Shown here: piece after piece, positions 48,503 through 58,274 of the stretch | Numbering within the stretch: position 1 is the stretch's first letter | Layout of the letters: each line of letters starts with the position of its first letter | NCBI GenBank assembly: GCA_905250025.1 | Contig: CAJNOJ010000129.1 | Coordinates: 213,306-277,305, forward strand | Direction of reading: 5' to 3' | DNA length: 64,000 nucleotides | Source: Adineta ricciae | Taxonomy: Eukaryota > Rotifera > Eurotatoria > Adinetida > Adinetidae | Notes under the pieces: model-generated | Told to the model about the DNA's origin: nothing | What the model saw: the letters and a program-made list of their open reading frames with translations, nothing else | The model's database searches: none | Made by a program: the position numbers and the translations under genes

Positions 48503-49010
48503 GTGAAAAATGGACCCGGAGAGAATTGGCAACGTGAGCATATCTTAGTTCTGCCGCGATACCAATCCTGGATCTTTATCATCTGTAACGCGTTTTCATT
48601 ACTAATTCACTCAAGCGGCGCAGGTCTCTTTACAGCAGCGAAAGACGAATTGGAGAAAATATTCTTTTACCCTGTCTCATCATTAATCTTGTTTCCTTTG
48701 CCATTTTCTGTTTACAACTCTTCTATTTCGAGTATCCAATAGGAAAATTGTCATCTGTTTTCCCGGATGGAAGCACCTATGAGAGACGATGGCAACGCTT
48801 TCTCCATGTGATCTATCTGAGCAGTGTTCTCGTGTTATAGAATTTGCCCAAGGTTTTACCGGTTATTTAGCAGTACACGAGGTGTATTTTTACATATTTG
48901 ACACAATACCAATATTCTTCTTTGCTGCAATTTATACGATTTATTTTCTTGACAACAACTATTTACCACGAAACCAAAAAGACACTTTTGACAATTCCGA
49001 CGGAGCGTAG
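48503..49010 (+). pseudogene. Broken RTA1-like (fungal lipid-translocating exporter family) gene
   Basis: Three consecutive frames on the plus strand together follow the RTA1 family, fungal seven-helix membrane proteins. Frame one, 48503 to about 48655: REHILVLPRYQSWIFIICN, LIHSSGAGLFTAA. Frame two, about 48655-48830: LIINLVSFAIFCLQLFYFEY, YERRWQRFLHVIYLSS, ending in TAG. Frame three, about 48830-49010: RVIEFAQGFTGYLAVHEVYF, YIFDTIPIFFFAAIYTIYF, matching the family signature (R-x-IE-x-x-QG-x-x-GYL-x-x-HE-x-x-x-Y-x-FD). Two frame changes and the missing N-terminal helices show it is not functional as read. RTA1 genes are essentially fungal, so acquisition by horizontal transfer followed by decay is likely. 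It contains no intron, unlike its neighbours. Confidence 0.75.
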
Positions 49011-50639
49011 ACCCAGTATAACAGGATTTTTCATTAAGGAAGAATGATTAGTAAGCGAGGGTTCTATTGTAATTCGAATTTTTTTCTGTGTAGTTCATCT
49101 CAACATTGGCTCTCTCTCTCTCTTTCAGTTTAAGTCAGACGAAAAGATTCTATATATTAAAAGGTCCACAAAGAGGTACTCTTTTCTCAACAATATGTTT
49201 TAAAGATAGTCAACATAAAATGAGGAACGTCAAATGTGCCTTACATCAACATCATCACAAAAGATAACTCAAAATACAAATAAAAGTCCTTAAAAACAGA
49301 TGACTTATTGCTTATGATTTGTAATCTCACAGTCACATTGGTCATGATCTAAGTTGATTTTTCATCCTTACTTCGTCTTATATGATCATGTTTATCTACT
49401 GACAACGACTTTCGAAGAGTCCAAAGCTCTAGCTAGGTTCATGTCTCCGCTAATTTCTTTATACCCTTGGCATCATAGCAACTAGTTTAACTACTTTTCC
49501 AGTGAAATTTTAAAAGAGACAACTATATATTTTATGTCATTTTTGAAGAATCAAGGTCGAACACATATATTTTGGACAAGCAAAATAGTATTGAAATATA
49601 ACAACAATATCTGATTAGCCAGAGACCTTTCATCAATTTAGTTCATAAAGTACTTGATACTACTTAACCTATTGGAAAAAAGTGTGTGAAACTGCAGAAT
49701 AAATCATCGTCCTCGCCCATCCTTATCCTCAAGATGATGCATCTTTACAAATTTTGTTGACATCTTTTTGACTCATTTTATTTACAACATAAGAAAAGAA
49801 AACAAGCTATTTGATGAACAAACTTACACTGTACAAAAAGAGTTTTGATAACAAGAATATTTGATGAGAAGAATACTAAAACACATATTGATTTACATAA
49901 ATAATGAATAATCTTCGACTAGAAAAAGAGCCGAAATCTCTTTCTAAATCGAGTAGTGTAGAAATCGTTAACTTGATTCGAGTATTAAAACTTCCTTCGA
50001 ATTCTAAAACTTATAAATCTAGAACTCGAAGTTTCGAGTATTGGAGTTTTACACTGCCACCCGACACCCATACCCTCACCCACCGTCGTAATCAGTAAGA
50101 TAATAATTGATAATCAGTTAGTCATTTAATAATTATCGTTTAATTAGTGGATATTTAATAGCCAATTAGTTAAAAGTTGAAAACTCGAACTGAAAGTTTA
50201 ATACTCGAATAGTCTCTTCGACTTTTACATGTATGAGTTGTTCGTCAGCCTGCCTCCAGTCGGTCACTCACCACTAGCTGTTGATGTCCAACTTTCATTC
50301 TTTCATCTAGTTTAGAATTCCCTTCAGAATGAATCGAACCGTTTCCTTCCATCCCCTGTTGAAGAATCACCAACTTTGTGCCGTTGCGACTGTCCAAAAC
50401 AACATTTCTCAGAGGAAGTATTATTTTGAGCGGTTAGCATCAGGTAACGTTTGCGTAATATAACTGTTTGTATAATCGTGATGTTATCAATGTGCTCACG
50501 ATGTGTATGAATATTCAGCAATCTGATGTTAATCAGCTATTTCGTTTTAGTTCTAGATATTGCTGCTTAAAACACTATCACCTAAAAAGACTTCCGTGCA
50601 AAAAATCGACCTTTGTCTAAAGAACAGAACAGGATTTTT
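49011..50639. other. Gene-poor AT-rich region
   Basis: No supported gene. It contains a C-rich patch (gccacccgacacccataccc, 50056-50075) that resembles another at 51269-51310, and degenerate palindromic words around 50100-50220 (aattagt/attaat). Probably decayed transposon DNA. Confidence 0.4.
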
Positions 50640-50890
50640 TATTGAGAAACTAACAACAGATTACAGTTCCTGGGAACAGATTACCCTTCGGTCAACCCTT
50701 ACTCGACAACCAGAAACTTTTTCATTTTTTAATTAGTAAGTAGCTAATTAACATTTCGAGAAACTAGTCCCAGGTTCGAGATCGTCGACCTCGATTACCT
50801 TGCAACAATCACTTCGTAAGGAACATCGTGAAGTTTTCATTGATTTATGAAGTATTGCAATCTGATTGGCTTGGACAAACTAACACACCA
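50640..50890 (-). repeat. Solo copy of the fold-back element arm
   Basis: Read on the minus strand, this segment matches the arm of the 56-58 kb element: shared words are tagtttctcgaaatg, gtcgagtaagggt, aagggtaatc and ggtaatcgaggtcga (here) against ggtaatcaaggtcga. Similarity fades at about 50885 where the MITE-like element begins. It is either a truncated copy or the remnant of an older element. Confidence 0.7.
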
Positions 50891-50896
50891 TGAATC

Positions 50897-51206
50897 GCCT
50901 AATTCGACTTATATTATAAATGGACATCTGATAGACTAATCTCAGTTCGAATATAAATAGATGTATATCTATATAATTCTACAAGTTTAGGAATAGATAG
51001 TGATAGATTTAGTTATACCTGTGTATACCGATGGACATAGGCTGACGTATAGCTCGACTGAGAGTATTCCAGAAACTATGTATAACAAAATCTATTCCTA
51101 AACTGGCATGGGTGAATAGGCATAGCTAAATCTATCGCTATCTATTCCTAGGTATGTGTGGGAGTGTATTAGGAATTCGTCACTTATATTATAAGTCGAA
51201 TTAGGC
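50897..51206. mobile_element. MITE-like element with perfect 23-bp terminal inverted repeats
   Basis: Bases 50897-50919 (gcctaattcgacttatatta plus taa) are the exact reverse complement of 51184-51206, 23 of 23. Inside, a second inverted pair (taggaatagatagtgataga and following, 50988-51012, against 51126-51150) has one mismatch. The element is 310 bp, AT-rich, has no ORF and no obvious target-site duplication. This is the form of a non-autonomous DNA transposon. A further partial copy of the inner motif lies at 51230-51253. Confidence 0.75.
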
Positions 51207-51268
51207 AGCTACTCCCCGCACCCCTATGAGTTTAGGAATAGAAATAGATTTAGTCTTACTTATGCATA

Positions 51269-51310
51269 CATACCCCCACACCCTCACCCACACCACACCC
51301 ACCCCACCCA
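51269..51310. repeat. C-rich imperfect repeat
   Basis: Run of CCCACACC/CACCC words on the plus strand, unlike the AT-rich surroundings and similar to a patch at 50056-50085. Confidence 0.6.
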
Positions 51311-51313
51311 CTC

Positions 51314-51520
51314 GCCCTCAATTGTCTTATCGGTGAAGAATGCAGGTTTCAACACTTACATAGTCGAATTAATGCTAGTACACAACAACTGCTAAAAGCA
51401 AAGGCAGCTGATACAATGCAAAAGCGAATCGAGACTTTAAATAGTCGATATAACAATCAGGATATCAATAGTGAACAATTGTTAAATGCCTTATCATTAT
51501 CGGTCGGAAGAAAAAAGTAA
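51314..51520 (+). pseudogene. Orphan 3' exon fragment
   Basis: A frame opens about 51314 and ends with TAA at 51518-51520. It encodes protein-like text (ECRFQHLHSRINASTQQLL, DTMQKRIETLNSRYN, ALSLSVGRKK), followed by aataaa-type signals near 51594 and 51614. No upstream exon or start is present; the DNA to its left is transposon material. It looks like the last exon of a gene cut by a rearrangement or insertion. Family not recognised; the helix is of coiled-coil type. Confidence 0.4.
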
Positions 51521-52216
51521 AAATCGGTGTGAAACTTGTGATTCAAGACTGCACACGTTCTTTCATATTTTTTTAATTGTGTATCGTCTTTAATAAAAAT
51601 TTGTAGTACAGAATAAAATATTTACTACAACAATAATACGTCTTTCTTTATTTTCTATAGAAGAATATTTTTCGATATTTTATTTTTCGACTTTTTCCTT
51701 TTCGTTGTTTTTCACTATGCATCTTTCTGTAACTCCCTCTGGTTACTTCGATATTAATTTTCGACGTTTTGACTTTCGATCTTTTTCAATCATACCAACT
51801 AGAACCACTGTTTTAAATTATACTCCTTGTGGAATTAAAACCGGTTTGTTTCTACTCACCCTCAAATGTGGTCCTTTCAGAGAAAAAATCACCCAATTCC
51901 GCGAATGAGTGTTGCCTGAAGACTACCGACAACAAAAAGTTGCAAAGAATAACAACCAAGTTCGTTAATGGCTTCTTACCTGCTGCGCCTGTTTCGAGCA
52001 TCTTAAAGCGATTTTTGTGTTGATGTTTTTCTTCTCCCTTCTTTATTTTACTATGAAAAAGCTCGCTCAAGATTCAAACAATAACATAAATATTTTTTGT
52101 CCGCGAAAAGATTCAAGAAGAGAACAACGTCATTCGCTGTCTATATAAAAAGAGAAGCGAATTTCTTCATTTTCACAAAAAAACAAAATACTGTGAATTT
52201 CAGTTTATTCAACAGA
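51521..52216. other. Upstream region of the ART-TPR gene
   Basis: 3' tail of the orphan exon (polyadenylation-like words), then 600 bp of AT-rich DNA that must contain the ART gene's promoter. The frame is open from 52097 into the gene but without an ATG before 52217. Confidence 0.45.
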
Positions 52217-55200
52217 ATGGGTGCACAAAAATCAAAATCAAGTTCCACGACAAGGAAGCATGGTAATCAACCGCGACAACGCATGGTTCAAAACTGCCTC
52301 TTAGTTTGGGTGAATGCAAACATCGATGAAAAGGACCAAGACTATCAGAACACTTTGACTCACTTACGAAGTGTTGTCAATGATGTCAATATATACACTC
52401 AACCAGCTGCTTCCGTTCAATTCCTCAACAGCATTGGTGATGAAGAGGCTTTCGTCATCACATCGGGATCCTTAGGTCAACAATTAGTTCCCGAGATTCA
52501 CCACTTACCACAAGTGAATGCCATCTACATCTTCTGTAGTAACAATTCCAGGCATGAAACCTGGACAAAGAGCTGGTCAAAAATCAAAGGTGTTCACACA
52601 AATATCAAAGAAATCTGTGAAGCGCTGACCACAGGTGTTAAACAATATAATCAAGACTCCATCGCCATGAGTTTAGTTCCTGTAATAGGAGAGGGTCCCA
52701 ATGCCAATCTCAATCAACTGGAACCCAGTTTTATGTATACGCAAATATTTAAGAAGATTCTCCTCGACATGGAACATGACAAGCAAGGAATCAAAGACCT
52801 GGTCAGTTATTGTCGTCAGCGTTTTCAAGACAACATCGTAGAGCAAAGGATTATTGGTGAGTTTGAACGTAACTATCGTCCGGACAAGGCCATTTGGTGG
52901 TATACACGTGAGTGTTTTACTTACAAAATGCTCAATCAAGCACTTCGCACTTTGGATGGCGAAGTCATTATTAACATGGGATTTTTTCTCCATGATCTGC
53001 ACAAACAAATACAACAACTACACAAAGAACAGGTCAGTAATTACAGAGGAAAACCTATCGTAGTCTACCGTGGGCAGGGACTATGTAAGAAAAATTTTGA
53101 CCAGCTGTCAAAAACTGTAGGTGGTCTTTTATCGTTCAACAACTTTTTATCCACCAGTATCAAACAAGAGAAATCTCTTGAGTTTACCGACCGCGCTCTC
53201 GGTGATCCGGACAAGGTGGGTGTTATGTTCGTGATCACAATCGATCCAAATATTGGTACTACGCCATTCGCGTCAATTGGGGATCTTAGCTATTTCGGAG
53301 ACAAAGCAGAGATCCTGTTTTCCATGCACAGCGTGTTTCGAGTTGGTACAATTCGACAAAAGGGTGACAAGAATGAACTTTACCATGAGGTGCAACTTCA
53401 GTTGACTGCTGATAACGATCCACAACTGCGTGTGTTAACGGGCCATATTGAAAGTGAAGTTCCAGGTAGTACAGGATGGGAGCGTTTGGGTAGATTATTC
53501 CTTAAACTCGGACAGTTGGATGAAGCCGAAGAACTCTACAATATTTTATTGAAACAAATGCCTGATAACAATAACAGAGCACTCTATTATCATCAACTTG
53601 GCTTGCTGAAAACTCGACAATATGATTATGAAATGGCTATACAATACTATAAAAAAGCACTTAAAATCCAAGAAAAAACTCTTCCTTCGAATCATCCTGA
53701 TTTGGCTACTTCGTACAACAACATCGGTGGGGTGTACAAGAACATGGAAGAGTATTCGAAAGCACTTTCATTCTGTGAAAAAGTACTTGAAATTAGAGAA
53801 AAAACTCTTCCTTCGAATCACCCTTCGTTGGCTACTTCGTACAACAACATCGCTTTGGTGTATGACAACATGAGAGAGTATTCGAAAGCACTTTCATTCT
53901 ATGAAAAAGCACTTGAAATCGAAGAAAAAACTCTTCCTTCGAATCATCCTGATTTGGCTGCTTCCTACAACAACATCGGTGCGGTGTATCACAACATGGG
54001 AGAGTATTCGAAAGCACTTTCATTCCATGAAAGAGTACTTGAAATTAGAGAAAAAACTCTTCCTTCGAATCACCCTTCGTTGGCTACTTCGTACAACAAC
54101 ATCGGTTTGGTGTACATCAACATGAGAGAGTATTCGAAAGCACTTTCATTCTATGAAAAAGCACTCGAAATCGAAGAAAAAACTCTTCCTTTGAATGACC
54201 CTTCGTTGGCTACTTCGTACAACAACATCGGTTTGGTGTACAGCAACATGGGAGAGTATACTAAAGCACTTTCATTCCATGAAAAAGCACTTGAAATCCT
54301 AGAAAAAACTCTTCCTTCGAATGACCCTTCGTTGGCTACTCCATACAACAACATCGGTGCGGTGTATGACAACATGGGAGAGTATTCGAAAGCACTTTCA
54401 TTCCATGAAAAAGCACTTCAAATCCAAGAAAAAACTCTTCCTTCGAATGACCCTTCGTTGGCTACTTCGTACAACAACATCGGTTTGGTGTACATGAACA
54501 TGGGAGAGTATTCGAAAGCACTTTCATTCCATAAAAAAGCACTTGAAATCGAAGAAAAAACTCTCCCTTCAAATCAACCTTTGTTGGCTATTTCGTACGG
54601 CAACATCGGTTTGGTGTACAGCAACATGGGAGAGTACACTAAAGCACTTTCATTCCATGAAAAAGCACTTGAAATCCTAGAAAAAACTCTTCCTTCGAAT
54701 CACCCTGATTTGGCTAATTCGTACAACTGCATCGGTGCGGTGTACATGAACATGGGAGAGTCTTCGAAAGCACTTTCATTTCATGAAAAAGCACTTGTAA
54801 TTAGAGAAAAAACTCTCCCTTCAAATCACCCTTCGTTGGCTAATTCGTACAACAACATCGGTTTGGTGTACATCAACATGGGAGAGTATACTAAAGCACT
54901 TTCATTCTATGAAAAAGCACTTGTAATTAGAGAAAAAACTCTCCCTTCAAATCACCCTTCGTTGGCTAATTCGTACAACAACATCGGTGCGGTGTACATC
55001 AACATGGGAGAGTATACTAAAGCACTTTCATTCCATGAAAAAGCACTTGTAATTAGAGAAAAAACTCTTCCTTCAAATCACCCTGATTTGGCTAATTCGC
55101 ACAACAACATCGGTGCGGTGTACATGAACATGGGAGAGTATACTAAAGCACTTTCATTCCATGAAAAAGCGCTTGAAATTAGAGAAAAAACTCTTCCTTC

Positions 55201-55771
55201 GAATCACCCTGATTTGGCTACATCGTACAACAACATCGGTGCGGTGTACATCAACATGGGAGAGTATACTAAAGCACTTTCATTTCATGAAAAAGCACTT
55301 GAAATTAGAGAAATCACTCTCCCTTCGAATCACCCTGATTTGGCTATTTCGCACAACAACATCGGTTTGGTGTACATGAACATGGGAGAGTCTTCGAAAG
55401 CACTTTCATTCTATGAAAAAGCACTTGAAATCGAAGAAAAAACTCTTCATTCGAATCATCCTTCGTTGGTTACTTCGTACAACAACATCGGTTTGGTGTA
55501 CATGAACATGGGAGAGTCTTCGAAAGCACTTTCATTCCATGAAAAAGCACTTGAAATTAGAGAAAAAACTCTCCCTTCGAATCACCCTTCGTTGGCTACT
55601 TCGTACGACAACATCGGTTTGGTGTACATGAACATGAGACAGTATTCGAAAGCACTTAGCTGTTTTGAACGCGCTTTGGACATTTGGCAACGTGCATTAC
55701 CAGCGGATCACCCTCAGATAAAATCTGTGAAACAAAGTATCGAAAATTGTAAAAGAGCAATGAAGAAATAA
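52217..55771 (+). CDS. ADP-ribosyltransferase with kinesin-light-chain-type TPR array
   Basis: Intronless, 1184 aa. The start at 52217 (MGAQKSKSS) is the only ATG and gives a myristoylation pattern (MGxxxS). Residues about 25-165 form an alpha/beta domain seen in related rotifer proteins (LVWVNANIDE, AFVITSGSLGQQLVP, AIYIFCSN). The R-S-E type ART domain (about 200-390) has Arg285 (VVYRGQ), Ser312-Thr-Ser314 (FLSTS) and Glu365 (KAEILFSMHSVFRV). Arginine-specific enzymes have E/Q-x-E; here the position is Lys363, so specificity may differ. After a TPR-like linker come 16 tandem 42-residue TPRs (474-1145) and a partial one. NAD-dependent modification of proteins, with TPRs as target binder, is the likely role (inference). 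Single-exon structure and transposon-rich surroundings differ from all neighbours. Confidence 0.9.
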   Translation: MGAQKSKSSSTTRKHGNQPRQRMVQNCLLVWVNANIDEKDQDYQNTLTHLRSVVNDVNIYTQPAASVQFLNSIGDEEAFVITSGSLGQQLVPEIHHLPQVNAIYIFCSNNSRHETWTKSWSKIKGVHTNIKEICEALTTGVKQYNQDSIAMSLVPVIGEGPNANLNQLEPSFMYTQIFKKILLDMEHDKQGIKDLVSYCRQRFQDNIVEQRIIGEFERNYRPDKAIWWYTRECFTYKMLNQALRTLDGEVIINMGFFLHDLHKQIQQLHKEQVSNYRGKPIVVYRGQGLCKKNFDQLSKTVGGLLSFNNFLSTSIKQEKSLEFTDRALGDPDKVGVMFVITIDPNIGTTPFASIGDLSYFGDKAEILFSMHSVFRVGTIRQKGDKNELYHEVQLQLTADNDPQLRVLTGHIESEVPGSTGWERLGRLFLKLGQLDEAEELYNILLKQMPDNNNRALYYHQLGLLKTRQYDYEMAIQYYKKALKIQEKTLPSNHPDLATSYNNIGGVYKNMEEYSKALSFCEKVLEIREKTLPSNHPSLATSYNNIALVYDNMREYSKALSFYEKALEIEEKTLPSNHPDLAASYNNIGAVYHNMGEYSKALSFHERVLEIREKTLPSNHPSLATSYNNIGLVYINMREYSKALSFYEKALEIEEKTLPLNDPSLATSYNNIGLVYSNMGEYTKALSFHEKALEILEKTLPSNDPSLATPYNNIGAVYDNMGEYSKALSFHEKALQIQEKTLPSNDPSLATSYNNIGLVYMNMGEYSKALSFHKKALEIEEKTLPSNQPLLAISYGNIGLVYSNMGEYTKALSFHEKALEILEKTLPSNHPDLANSYNCIGAVYMNMGESSKALSFHEKALVIREKTLPSNHPSLANSYNNIGLVYINMGEYTKALSFYEKALVIREKTLPSNHPSLANSYNNIGAVYINMGEYTKALSFHEKALVIREKTLPSNHPDLANSHNNIGAVYMNMGEYTKALSFHEKALEIREKTLPSNHPDLATSYNNIGAVYINMGEYTKALSFHEKALEIREITLPSNHPDLAISHNNIGLVYMNMGESSKALSFYEKALEIEEKTLHSNHPSLVTSYNNIGLVYMNMGESSKALSFHEKALEIREKTLPSNHPSLATSYDNIGLVYMNMRQYSKALSCFERALDIWQRALPADHPQIKSVKQSIENCKRAMKK
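53636..55651 (+). repeat. Tandem array of 16 near-identical 126-bp TPR units
   Basis: Sixteen in-frame 126-bp units, each coding ALSFHEKALEIREKTLPSNH and then a YNNIGxVYxNMGEYxK half. Unit-to-unit DNA differences are few and shared between alternate units (GAVY/GLVY, EYSK/EYTK, LEIR/LEIE/LVIR). This indicates recent duplication or gene conversion. Confidence 0.95.
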
Positions 55772-56224
55772 AAGATTACTGTACCATTTTCAGTTGAAAT
55801 AAAAAGTAATGATTTGACAGGATTGCTTGTTTGCGTTGTTGAACGAGACCTTGATTGCTGTTGATACGAATGAAAGTGAAGGAAATCGATATATATTTAT
55901 ATGCACGACTAACCATTGTCTAGAATAGATACAAAAGAGAGAATGTCAGTCCATGTTTTCATTTGTTGTTTCTACCCGTTGAGTGAAAGTGACCGAAGAG
56001 AGAAAATGAACGTCGAATCGAGAAAGGACGCATAAAAAAAGATGTCAGTCATTGTTCTCTTGTCTGAAAGAACACGTTATAGCTGCGTTCAAAGTTCGTT
56101 TGCTTAACGCTAGTCGTACCGGGCGGAGTAAAAAATGACCTTGTTTGAAAAAAAATATCGAAATACATTCGAAATATTTGTTTCGCATATCATTCTACTC
56201 CTCGATTTAAGATTATGTCTCTAG
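55772..56224. other. 3' region of the ART-TPR gene
   Basis: Contains an aataaa word at 55799-55804, then AT-rich spacer to the fold-back element. No gene seen. Confidence 0.5.
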
Positions 56225-56840
56225 TTCCCTTTTCTGAAAGAAAGGGTTTTGCAGCGTTTAAATGCTGGGCCAAAAAGCTTAAAGTTTGTCTGTCGGTCAT
56301 TCTATTTGTCCGACCCAATCACAAAATCAAAATTTCTAAAATCATGAAATCGATCGATGGTTTTTAGAAAATGATTACCGGCAGGGTAGCTGAGGTCGGG
56401 GAACTTGAATCTGCGGTTAGTTTCTCGAAATGCCAATTAGATCATTAGGTAATTAGCGAACTAAGGAATGGGAAGTTTTTCGTCGTCGAGTAAGGGTCGC
56501 CGGAAGGGTAATCAAGGTCGAGGATCTCGAATCCGAGGTTAGTGTTGCTTACTTAATTATTCATTTTTCATTAACTAATCACGACTTATTAACATCCATT
56601 GTCAGAGTAGATCGAAGGATTTCTGACGTCGGAAAATTCGAATTTGAGGGTGAATTCCGTCTTATTCGCTGAGCGTGGGCTTGATCCTTCCTCTTTACAA
56701 AGGAGATATTTTACTTTATCTGTTCTAAAATCTTTCGTAGAAGATGGTGAGCTGAACGCTATTCATGGACGTCATGTGTACAAAGATAGTAGCTCAAGAG
56801 CTTACACGAAAAGATCTAATGCATTGTACATAATGATGTT
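56225..56840 (+). repeat. Left arm of the fold-back element
   Basis: Outer end is ttcccttttctgaaagaaag. The inner part translates in one frame to QRRYFTLSVLKSF, which mirrors QKRYFSVCFTNS from the other arm. The apparent ORFs are therefore arm sequence, possibly a relic of a coding region. Confidence 0.75.
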
Positions 56841-57759
56841 TCTAATTGAAGAAATCCGAAAAAGTGATATGAGCTTAGCACCATCTTTGCTTTTTAGGCT
56901 ACGTACATCAGTTCTTTTCATGGGATTTTAGTAGAAGTAGTTCGCAAAGTGATATACCCGTCGGTGAAATTTCATCTTAGTAACTACAGACGCGTGGACT
57001 ATACATACAGTATTCTGAACACATGCAGCACTATGAAAGATGTTCGTTTCGAAGCAAATCATACAATAAGACTTTCTTATCTAGTTTCTTTTGATAGTCG
57101 AAGCGACAATAAAAGAAAGTCCAATCATTCAGTTTGAAAGTTAATCAAAGGCGAAAGGAATAACAAAGACAGCATGACAGCCGCTAGACATGAGTGGCCG
57201 ACGAATGACTAGGCATTTAAATGCCAGATTAATCCTAAAGTGTAAGCTTAGAATAACCTTGCCAAGCTTCTGATAACTTTGAAAGGGATGTGACGAATGG
57301 ATATTCCTCAATGAAAATATTCGACAAGGTATCATTTCGTTGACAGGAGAGAAAAGAATCGGATTATCACTGGAAGACTGACGAATGTTCAGACTTTTCA
57401 AGTAGTCTACTGTATATCGTCAGTCTATGAGTGACTTAGTAAAGCAGTTATGAAAATTCCGATGCGCATGATGTGAAAATAGAAAAATAGATGACACAGG
57501 TCAATGGTTGGCCATGAGTGGCCGTCTGGCTAGCCGTTGAGCGATGAATTTTTCCGTCAATATAGTTAGTGTGCTAGAGAATTATTCACTGACAAATGGC
57601 TAATCGGTTTGCTTTCTAAAAAGACCTCTGCATCCTATTCACTCTAGTGTGTGACATAGTGCTATGATTCAGTTGAGTACTAGTAGCAATCGCAGTGCGC
57701 TTTTTCTCTTTCAAAGTCTCTGGATGTGTTCAGCGTTAGGAAAAGTCTTTCAGAAAAGG

Positions 57760-58274
57760 GTCAGCGAATCCAATGGATGAGCGTTACTTGTATCATAATG
57801 TAAGATATACCAGATCTTTTTGTGTAAGCTCCATAAACTACTGTCTTCGTACATATCACATCTGGGAATAGCGTTCAAACAACCACCTTCTAAAACAGAA
57901 TTTGTAAAACACACAGAAAAATATCTCTTTTGAAATAAGAAAGGAAGAAGTCTAAGCTTGGTGAATAAGAAAAAAGTAAGCTCAGATTTGAATTCTGCGG
58001 CATCGATTATCCATCGGTCAACCTTTAGTGTGAACATTATTATTCTATGCATAGTTGATAATAAGTTAATAATTAGTTAAAACTAACCTCAGATTCAAGT
58101 TCCCCGACCTTGATTACCCTACCGGTAATCATTTTCTAACAACTATCGATCAATTTCATTGATTTTAGAAATGCTGATTTCTGATTGGATAGGACAGACA
58201 GACAGACAGACAAACTTTAAGCTTTTTAGCACAGCATTTAAACGCTGCAAAACCCTTTCTTTCAGAAAAGGGAA
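57760..58274 (-). repeat. Right arm of the fold-back element
   Basis: Inverted counterpart of the left arm; contains a gacagacagaca microsatellite at 58194-58212 where the left arm has gtctgtcggtc. Confidence 0.75.

Larger units (their letters stand above)
56225..58274. mobile_element. Fold-back DNA element with long inverted arms
   Basis: The left arm (about 56225-56840) and the right arm (about 57760-58274, reverse complement) share ttcccttttctgaaagaaag, then gggttttgcagcgtttaaat, aaaaagcttaaagtttgtct, aaaatgattaccgg, ggtcggggaacttgaatctg, aacgctattc and further words. The arms are diverged but colinear. The left arm carries an extra internal duplication of about 120 bp (repeat of ccgg-agggta...gttagt at 56378-56421 and 56500-56543). 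The middle (about 56840-57760) has no transposase that I can recognise. No clear target-site duplication. Interpretation: non-autonomous fold-back/long-TIR transposon. Confidence 0.8.

Noticed and set aside
49904..50098. 64-codon plus-strand frame
   Set aside because: Low-complexity, in repeat-rich DNA, no splice or homology support.
53640..55500. Other-frame and antisense ORFs inside the TPR array
   Set aside because: They arise because the 126-bp unit is a multiple of three, so open shadow frames repeat; they have no independent support.
56644..58052. Two ORFs within the fold-back element as genes
   Set aside because: They are mirror copies lying in the inverted arms and lack any recognised domain; better explained as arm sequence.
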